From assembly GCF_004349055.1 (NCBI RefSeq), contig NZ_SMKX01000049.1, positions 1-51,988 of the forward strand: a stretch of DNA of 51,988 nt, written 5' to 3'. Every line of letters starts with the position of its first letter. The first letter of the stretch is position 1. Shown in pieces: positions 45,925-51,988 of this stretch. The position numbers were made by a program, and so were the translations under genes. The stretch is from Kribbella antibiotica (lineage in GTDB: Bacteria > Actinomycetota > Actinomycetes > Propionibacteriales > Kribbellaceae). The notes beneath the pieces were generated by a model. The model worked only from the letters and a program-made list of their open reading frames with translations, did not search any database and was not told the DNA's origin.

Positions 45925-48900
45925 CACCGGGGTGCTCCCTGCTCGTAGCGAAGCATCGGTTCCCAGAGCCGGGCGGCGTACGCCCCAAGCCGGGTTGTCT
46001 CGCCCGGGTGTTCCTCGCCGGGCCGCGGCGGCTCCAGCAGGTCGTCGAGCCTGCTGTACGGGCCCCAGACCCGGACGTGCGCAGGATCCGCGTTCTCGCC
46101 GTCGTAGTTGGCCGGGCGCCAGCGTCGCTCGGCGTAGGTGGCCGGATCGTCGCCCGTACGGCGTGCCTCGTGCCAAGCGAACGAAGTCTTCAGCGGAAGC
46201 GGAAGCGGCTCGCGTCGGCCGGCGTCGTAGATCGCAGTGAGGTCGACCAGCATGCCGCGCGCTTCTGGGCCGATCGGACCGAACAACCGGCTGGCCGGTG
46301 TGTTCCGGCCGCGACCGATGGCCAATGCCGTCCAGTTGTGGTCGTCGTCGTTGGCGGACAGGGCGAGCAGCTGAATCCAGCAGGACAACAACTGTTTGGC
46401 ATCGAGCCGCGAGAAGCCGACCGAGACCAAACGATGGCCGTGCACGCTCGGCACGGTCCCGGTGAGCCGTCGGCCGCCGCCGAGATCGACGTCCAGATCG
46501 AAGGCCCGGGGCGTGACCTGCCGGTGCGGATGCGCACTGATCGCCACCGTTTTGGCTTCGTCCCGTACGGCGGTCGCGGTTCGCCAGCCGAGTCGTCCCG
46601 GCGGCAAGGCGCCTCGTCGCCACTCTGCTTGCAGGGCGTCGTTCGGGTTGACTCCTGCCAGCATGTCGCGGAGCAGCCGGTCGCCGACCGACCACTTCTG
46701 CAGGTTGTCGATCTCCACCGGCATCTCGTCCGAGATGCCGTCGACCTCCCACGGCAGCGTCAGGTCGAGCGCCCGGAAGTATCCCTTCACCGGGTGCCGG
46801 AAGAACGCCAGGAGATCAGCCAGGGAGATGTCCTCTTCACGGTCCACGTCCAGCTGTCCGGCCAGGAACTCCGGTCGGTCCGGACGGGATCCGGCGGCAG
46901 CGCGTGCCGCGACCAGGGCGGTCGGGTCGTACGTGAAAGGTCCCGCCGTACCGAGCCGGCCGGCTTCGAGGTTCTTGCGGTCGAAGGGCTGGAGCGGATG
47001 CTTGATCAGCACTGCATCCCGGACGGTCGCCTCGGTGGTGCGATCGAGGACATCGAGGAGCTCACCCAGCGGTACGGCGGGAGGTCGCCGCTGCCCGGAG
47101 TATTCGTTGGCGCCGGTGTAGGTGATCACCAGCGACTCGGTCGTCGCAAGGATCGCATCGAGCAGCAGTTGGCGGTCCTCGCTGCGGACATCACGCTCGC
47201 CCGTGATCGGAGTCCTGGCCAGAAGGTCGTCCCCGTCGGCCAGACCGAACCGCGGAAAGACACCGTCGTCGAGACCGAGCAGACAGACCACCCGGTGGGG
47301 GACCGATCGCATCGGCACCATCGTGCAGACGGTCAGTGTGCCGGTCCGGAAGCTTGCACGGCTCGGACGTCCAGCCAGGTGGCTGGAGAGGAGCTCTCGA
47401 ACATCGGGAAGCCGCAACGGTGTCTCTGCCAGCGCTCCGGCGTCGGCGGTCACATCGGCGAACTCGCGGTGCACCTGGCTGAGTTGCCAGTTGTCGTCGG
47501 GAACGACCCGCGTCAGCTGATCGATCCCTGCCCGCAACGCATCGAGCCAGTCCGCCAGCGGGCGCGTTCCTTCGAGCCGTTTGGTTGCCGCCTGCAACCG
47601 ATCGACGAACTCCGCGAACCGGCCGGCCAACTCGATCCGGGTGCTGCCGACATCATCGAGCGGCAGCGTCGTGTTGATCCAGGCATGGGAGTCGGCGGAC
47701 ATCGTCACGCCGGCCAGGACCCGGTCGATGCCGAAGCGCCAGGTGTTCTGCGGATACGCGGCCAGCCCGTACGGCGCTCGGTGGTCCTGGTCGAATGCCC
47801 ACCGCACGCCCGACTCACGGACCCACCCGGTGATCGTGTCCAAGTCATCATCGGTGAACCGGAAGCGACGCCGTACGGGCTCGGTCTGGGCGAGGTCGAG
47901 CAACTGGCTGGCGGTCGCCCGGCTGCCCGCGACATCGAGCAGTTGCGAGGCAACGCCGAGCAGGGGATTGGTCTGGATGAGTGACCGGTCAGCCAACTGG
48001 ACCCGCAACCGATGCGCCGGGTGGCCGTCGGTGCGGAGGTCGCCGAGGCCGAACCGAGCGCTGATCAAGGGCGCATACGTCTCGATGTCGGGACACATCA
48101 CCAGAATGTCGCGGGGCTCCAGCGTGCGGTCGGCATCGAGCATCCCCAACAACACTTCCCGCAGTACGTCGACCTGCCGCGCGGCACCGTGGCACGCGTG
48201 CACCCGCACGCTGCGGTCGTCGGCGGCCAGCTGCCTGCCCGCGGACGCGACGGTGTTGCTGCGCAGATCGTGCTGCAACCAGCCGAGAAGAGTGGCCGGC
48301 GCCGGAGGCGACGGAAGATGGCGATCGGTCGCCGCTGCAACGGCGAGAGACAGCTGCAGCTCTCGGCTGTCCCGCCCGAGCGTGGCCAGGAGCGGATGCT
48401 CGGCCTCTTGATGACTCGTGTCAGAAGCGCGGTCGTCCACGCTAATGCCCGCAGCGGCCAAGCGTTCCCAGAGCACGTTGCTGGGGTGGGGGAGCCAGAG
48501 GTGCACGTCGCGGTGCTCAGCCAGCCCCGACAGCACCTCGATCTCGGTGACCGGAAGCCGCGTGTGCCCGAACAGCGAGAGTCGCGCCGGCAAGTCAAAT
48601 GAGTCTGGCCGATCGCGCAGCTGGCCCAGAGTCGCGGCGTGGCGAACGGCCGGCGTCGGTGCATCGATCCGGTCAGCGAGGCGCCGCCACAACTCAGGCT
48701 GCCAGCTCAGATCGGCATCGACTCGAACCCCGCGACCGTCGGTGTCCTCACCCCGGCTCCAATCAGCCAAAACCGTAGGCCGCTGTACGGCGTACGCCGC
48801 AAAGAGACGCGCCAGTCGCGCGGCAACGGCGTACCGGCGTCCCTGTCGAAGCTCTGCCTCAGCGCCGGATTCGAAATGCCCGAGGTGTCGCGCAACGGGC

Positions 48901-49235
48901 GCACACCAGCGCTCGTCGAGGGAGCCATCGAGCACAGCAAGCAGCGGCCAAACCATCGCATCGGCCGCCCAGGGATCATCCTCCGCCAGCCCAAGAACCG
49001 TCGCCACCAGCGAGCGCGGCGTCGCAAACCGCACCCCGGCACACACCCCGTCACCCCGCCCCGGCGCAGACCCCAACCGATGAGAAAGCCGCTGCGAAAG
49101 CCACCGCTCAACACCCTTCGCCGGGACCACCACCAACTCTTCGGCAAACGGGTCGGCCAGCGGCACGGCAAGCACGTCACCCAACGCGTCAGCGAGCAGG
49201 TCGGTTCGCTCAGCGCGATGGAGATACAGAGTCAC
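45924..49235 (-). CDS. recC: exodeoxyribonuclease V, gamma subunit
   Basis: A 1103-residue RecC. It starts LYLHRAERTDLLADAL with the following PLADPFAEELVVVPAKGVERWLSQRL, the standard RecC opening. It later has the conserved RFATPRSLVATVLG and CLLGLDDGVFPR segments in which the inactive helicase fold scans for Chi in E. coli. GTG at 49235 is the start. The order recC-recB-recD and the tight overlaps match actinobacterial operons. No unusual change was seen. Confidence 0.9.
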   Translation of the reverse strand: MTLYLHRAERTDLLADALGDVLAVPLADPFAEELVVVPAKGVERWLSQRLSHRLGSAPGRGDGVCAGVRFATPRSLVATVLGLAEDDPWAADAMVWPLLAVLDGSLDERWCAPVARHLGHFESGAEAELRQGRRYAVAARLARLFAAYAVQRPTVLADWSRGEDTDGRGVRVDADLSWQPELWRRLADRIDAPTPAVRHAATLGQLRDRPDSFDLPARLSLFGHTRLPVTEIEVLSGLAEHRDVHLWLPHPSNVLWERLAAAGISVDDRASDTSHQEAEHPLLATLGRDSRELQLSLAVAAATDRHLPSPPAPATLLGWLQHDLRSNTVASAGRQLAADDRSVRVHACHGAARQVDVLREVLLGMLDADRTLEPRDILVMCPDIETYAPLISARFGLGDLRTDGHPAHRLRVQLADRSLIQTNPLLGVASQLLDVAGSRATASQLLDLAQTEPVRRRFRFTDDDLDTITGWVRESGVRWAFDQDHRAPYGLAAYPQNTWRFGIDRVLAGVTMSADSHAWINTTLPLDDVGSTRIELAGRFAEFVDRLQAATKRLEGTRPLADWLDALRAGIDQLTRVVPDDNWQLSQVHREFADVTADAGALAETPLRLPDVRELLSSHLAGRPSRASFRTGTLTVCTMVPMRSVPHRVVCLLGLDDGVFPRFGLADGDDLLARTPITGERDVRSEDRQLLLDAILATTESLVITYTGANEYSGQRRPPAVPLGELLDVLDRTTEATVRDAVLIKHPLQPFDRKNLEAGRLGTAGPFTYDPTALVAARAAAGSRPDRPEFLAGQLDVDREEDISLADLLAFFRHPVKGYFRALDLTLPWEVDGISDEMPVEIDNLQKWSVGDRLLRDMLAGVNPNDALQAEWRRGALPPGRLGWRTATAVRDEAKTVAISAHPHRQVTPRAFDLDVDLGGGRRLTGTVPSVHGHRLVSVGFSRLDAKQLLSCWIQLLALSANDDDHNWTALAIGRGRNTPASRLFGPIGPEARGMLVDLTAIYDAGRREPLPLPLKTSFAWHEARRTGDDPATYAERRWRPANYDGENADPAHVRVWGPYSRLDDLLEPPRPGEEHPGETTRLGAYAARLWEPMLRYEQGAPR

Positions 49236-49555
49236 CGATGCAGCATTTCACGAGCCTGCCCCGCAACCAGCTTTACCGGGCTTCAGATCGTCGGCCGGTG
49301 CCCTGACGGCACGCGCATCACCCACCGAGTGCACCGGGTGGTCCCCGAGCACCGAGGGTTCGCCGACGGCATCGTCGAGCTCGGTCTGCGCGTGCGGATG
49401 CGGCGGGACCTCGACCGCGTGGCGGCCGTGGTGACCGACCGGCTCGGCTGCTGACAGCTCTCGTGTCAGCGGTGTCAGCACGATGGCGGGCCAGTGTCAG
49501 GACCGCTCGCCAAGGTAATGCCATCAACCGAACAGAAACCACGAAAGGCACCACG
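49236..49555 (+). other. intergenic region with a possible gene remnant
   Basis: A 320-bp region between divergent genes. About 49279-49454 reads in plus frame as a plausible C-terminal protein stretch (CPDGTRITHRVHRVVPEHRG, then VELGLRVRMRRDLD) ending in TGA, with codon-like third positions, but no clear start except ATG 49219 inside recC. It looks like a 3' fragment of a lost gene. I cannot name the family. The last 100 bp carry the promoter of the DUF4097 gene, with a GTGTCAG repeat at 49464-49500 (TCTCGTGTCAGCGGTGTCAG). Confidence 0.3.
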
Positions 49556-50212
49556 ATGACGACCTTCACCACCTCTGAGCCCATCACCGCAGTCCTCGAC
49601 CTCCCGGCCGGCGCCATCCAGCTGGTCGCAGCCGAGCAGACCGAGGCCACGGTCGAGGTCAAGCCGGCCGACCCGTCGAAGAAGCGCGACGTCAGCGCCG
49701 CCGAGGAGGCTCAGGTCGGCTACGCCGACGGGGTCCTCACGGTGCAGGTCAAGGCCAAGAACCAGTACTTCGGCCCGTCCGGCTCCGTCGCGGTCAGCGT
49801 TCAGCTGCCCACCGGCTCGGCGGTCGAGGTCAAGGCGGCGAGCGTCCAGCTCAAGGCCGTCGGCCGGTACGGCGACTTCACCGTCGAGAGCTCGCACGGC
49901 GCGATCGACCTCGAGGACGTCGCGAGCGCCAAGCTCACTACTTCTGCTGGTGACATCGCGATCGGCCGTCTGCACGGTCCGGCCGAGATCCGCACCATCG
50001 CCGGCGACATCCGGATCGCCGAGGCCACCCGCGGCGACGTCGTCCTGCGTACCGACGCCGGCGCGATCGAGATCGCCGCCGGCACCTCGGCCACCCTGGA
50101 CGCCGGGACCGCGATCGGCCGGATCAGCAACTCGCTCAAGAACAGCGGCAACGCTGACCTGAACATCAAGGCCACCACCTCGGTCGGCGACATCACCGCC
50201 GCCGGCCTCTGA
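49556..50212 (+). CDS. DUF4097-family beta-strand repeat protein
   Basis: A 218-residue protein of repeated beta strands typical of DUF4097 (putative adhesin-like) proteins: VEVKAASVQLKAVGRYGDF, VESSHGAIDLEDV, TTSAGDIAIGRLHG, TIAGDIRIAEATRGD and TDAGAIEIAAGTS. The short turns (GDI, GAI) recur about every 20 residues and suggest a beta-solenoid. It has no signal peptide or anchor. GAAAGG precedes ATG 49556. It is followed after 36 nt by a serine hydrolase gene, so the two are probably co-expressed. Role unknown. Confidence 0.75.
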   Translation: MTTFTTSEPITAVLDLPAGAIQLVAAEQTEATVEVKPADPSKKRDVSAAEEAQVGYADGVLTVQVKAKNQYFGPSGSVAVSVQLPTGSAVEVKAASVQLKAVGRYGDFTVESSHGAIDLEDVASAKLTTSAGDIAIGRLHGPAEIRTIAGDIRIAEATRGDVVLRTDAGAIEIAAGTSATLDAGTAIGRISNSLKNSGNADLNIKATTSVGDITAAGL

Positions 50213-50248
50213 ACCTCTACCGAAGCACAACAGAAGGAGCACACCACC

Positions 50249-51472
50249 ATGACCACCACCGGCTTCTCCACGACCGGTCTGCGCCGGCGGCACGACGTCC
50301 TCGCCCGCCACGTCGACTCCGGCAAGATCCCGGGCGTGGTCGCCCTGGTCAGCCGGGGCGGCGGCGAGCCGCACGTGGAGACCATCGGCTCGATGCGCCA
50401 CGACGGGGGACCGGCGGTGCAGCGGGACACCATCTTCCGGATGGCCTCGACCTCCAAGCCCGTCTCAATCGCCGCGGCCATGGTCCTGCTCGACGAGTGC
50501 CGGCTGCGGCTCGACGACACCGTCGAGCAGTGGCTGCCCGAACTCGCCGACCGACAGGTGCTGCGGCAGATCACCAGCGAGGTCGACGACACCGTGCCGG
50601 CCAAGCGGCCCATCACCGTCCGGGACGTGCTCACCTCGACGTTCGGCCTCGGCATGGACATGACGATGATCGGTACGCCGATCATGGCCGCCCTGTTCGA
50701 GCAGGGCATCACACCGAACCTCCCGGTCCCCATGCCGGAGCCGGACGAGTGGGTGCGCCGCCTCGGCACCTTGCCGCTCATGAACCAGCCCGGTGAGCGC
50801 TGGCAGTACCAGATCAGCAGCGACCTGGTCGGGGTGCTGGTGTCCCGGGTCACCGGGCAGCCGTACGACGAATTCTTGCAGGAGCGCGTCTTCGGCCCGC
50901 TGGGGATGAAGGACACCGGGTTCTGGGTGCCCGGCGACCAGTTGCACCGCCTGCCCCCGATGTACGCGCCGGACCCGGCCACTGGAGAGTTCCACGTGTG
51001 GGACGAGGCCGAGGGGGGCCGTCACAGCAAGCCTCCGGCGTTTGCGGGAGGCGGTGGCGGTCTCAACTCCACCGCGGACGACTACCACGCCTACTTCCGG
51101 ATGCTGCTCAACCACGGCGTCCACCAGGGCGAGCGGATTCTTTCCAAGCCGGCAGCGGCGCTGATGACCACGAACCGCCTCACTGCGGAGCAGCAGGTCG
51201 CTCGGGAGGCCTTGGCTCGCGGCAACGTGCACATCTCGTTCGGCCAGGGCCAGCACGGCGGCTGGGGCCTCGGGATGGCGGTGCGCACGTACCGCGGCGA
51301 CTACGCCCCAGTCGGGCAGTTCGGCTGGGACGGCGGCAGCGGTACGTCGACGTACGCCGACCCGGTCAACGACCTGGTCGGCGTACTGCTGACCCAGGTC
51401 GGGGCGACTGTGCCGAGCGCCACGCAGCTGACGCTCGACTTCTGGACCACCCTGTACCAGGCGATCGACTGA
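50249..51472 (+). CDS. serine hydrolase, beta-lactamase class C family
   Basis: A 407-residue hydrolase of the class C beta-lactamase/esterase superfamily. The S-x-x-K nucleophile is SerThrSerLys at about 67-70 in RMASTSKPV. The second motif Tyr is in WQYQISSDLVG, and the third is the GWDGGSGT region instead of KTG, typical of EstB-like esterases. There is no signal peptide, so a cytoplasmic esterase or peptidase is more likely than a beta-lactamase. AGAAGGAG precedes ATG. It sits in tandem with the DUF4097 gene. Confidence 0.85.
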   Translation: MTTTGFSTTGLRRRHDVLARHVDSGKIPGVVALVSRGGGEPHVETIGSMRHDGGPAVQRDTIFRMASTSKPVSIAAAMVLLDECRLRLDDTVEQWLPELADRQVLRQITSEVDDTVPAKRPITVRDVLTSTFGLGMDMTMIGTPIMAALFEQGITPNLPVPMPEPDEWVRRLGTLPLMNQPGERWQYQISSDLVGVLVSRVTGQPYDEFLQERVFGPLGMKDTGFWVPGDQLHRLPPMYAPDPATGEFHVWDEAEGGRHSKPPAFAGGGGGLNSTADDYHAYFRMLLNHGVHQGERILSKPAAALMTTNRLTAEQQVAREALARGNVHISFGQGQHGGWGLGMAVRTYRGDYAPVGQFGWDGGSGTSTYADPVNDLVGVLLTQVGATVPSATQLTLDFWTTLYQAID

Positions 51473-51551
51473 CGAAAGCACAGCCCGGAAACCGCACGCC
51501 TCGATCTTTACCTGGAGCCATCAGGTCGAGTCATGCCGCAGGTGCTAGCCG

Positions 51552-51988
51552 CTAGCTGTCCCTGGCCTCTGCGATCTGGGTGGTGACGTCGTTCAGGAGT
51601 TGCTGCAGGGCGGTGGCCAAGTGGGTTCGGGCTTGGGGAGACAGCGAGGCGACTAGTTCGGATTCGCGGGTGAGGACCTGGTCGACGCTGCGTTCGATCA
51701 GGGCGTGGCCGGCAGGGGTCAGGGTGATGAGGACGGCGCGGGTGGTGCCGGGGGCTGGGGTCCGGGTGACCAGGCCGGCGTCTTCGGCTCGGGTGACGCG
51801 TTGGGAGATGGCGCCGGCGGTGACCAGGGTGCGGCGGGCTAGTTCGCGGGTGGTGAGTTCGTAGGGGGAGCCGGCGCGGCGGAGGACGCTCAGGAGGTCG
51901 AGGGTGGCCGAGTCGATGCCGAGGTCGGCGAGAACGCGGCGGCGGTCGTCGGCGAAGAGCTTGGCCAGGCGCCAGAGCGGGGTGACGA
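51552..51988 (-). CDS. MarR-family regulator, 5' end missing
   Basis: The visible 145 residues have MarR-type wing-helix content: TPLWRLAKLFADDRRRVL, LDLLSVLRRAG, ELTTRELARRTLVTAGAISQ as the recognition helix, RAEDAGLVTRTPAPG and the wing with ITLTPAGHALIERS. The N-terminus is beyond the window edge. It is convergent with the serine hydrolase gene. Only a weak imperfect hairpin (ACCTG/CAGGT, 51512-51532) was seen between them. Confidence 0.8.
   Translation of the reverse strand, partial: VTPLWRLAKLFADDRRRVLADLGIDSATLDLLSVLRRAGSPYELTTRELARRTLVTAGAISQRVTRAEDAGLVTRTPAPGTTRAVLITLTPAGHALIERSVDQVLTRESELVASLSPQARTHLATALQQLLNDVTTQIAEARDS

Noticed and set aside
46008..47984. Long plus-strand open frame (658 codons) opposite recC
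   Set aside because: Shadow of the recC coding strand; its translation has no recognisable family and is rich in Arg/Gly/Pro as expected from antisense of this codon usage. The same applies to 43957-45747 opposite recB.

Overview
The window is high-GC DNA with GTG/ATG starts, GGAGG-type ribosome binding sites and dense ATGA gene overlaps. A recC-recB-recD operon, SARP regulators, a SigE-type sigma factor and a DUF4097/serine hydrolase pair all point to an actinobacterium. The style (many GTAC-containing codons, these gene families) would suit Kribbella or a relative, but that is an inference.

Layout. 1-705: left-truncated IS3-family insertion sequence. 768-10011: mixed chromosomal genes (CrtA-like monooxygenase, methyltransferase, ECF sigma factor with a membrane partner, PAP2 phosphatase, alpha/beta hydrolase, secreted nuclease-like protein, membrane protein, NTF2-like protein, SpoIIE-HATPase fusion, PAS protein). 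10129-38770: a biosynthetic gene cluster. 38790-40865: small housekeeping or unknown genes (TfoX-N, DUF2461, VOC, DUF1761). 40862-49235: recD, recB and recC on the minus strand. 49556-51472: DUF4097 protein and serine hydrolase. 51552-51988: truncated MarR regulator.

The cluster is the main object of interest. Two small SARP regulators and a TetR regulator frame a 1341-residue acetyl-CoA-carboxylase-like protein that appears to lack its ATP-grasp domain. A tightly overlapped operon from 17120 to 35408 then encodes three tandem flavin-dependent-halogenase-like proteins (the second broken by a G6 frameshift), a thioesterase, a single-module polyketide synthase (KS-AT-DH-KR-ACP), four DUF1702 paralogues around a CPA2 cation/proton antiporter, an FAD oxidoreductase and a 7Fe-type ferredoxin. 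An SCP2-like protein, a methyltransferase, a YciI-like protein and a 14-TM-type efflux pump follow. The simplest reading is iterative assembly of a polyene or partly reduced chain from malonyl units, flavin- and ferredoxin-dependent tailoring (possibly halogenation), unknown DUF1702 steps, methylation and export. I do not recognise the product or a characterised cluster with this gene set.

Two non-coding features stand out. A 163-nt near-palindrome lies just before the efflux gene; all 12 of its single-base stem differences would be G-U pairs in the minus-strand RNA and none in the plus-strand RNA. A 59-codon ORF starts at its tip and overlaps the pump start codon. A nonamer, GCGACTTAC or its complement, is shared by the upstream regions of the carboxylase gene and the halogenase/PKS operon.
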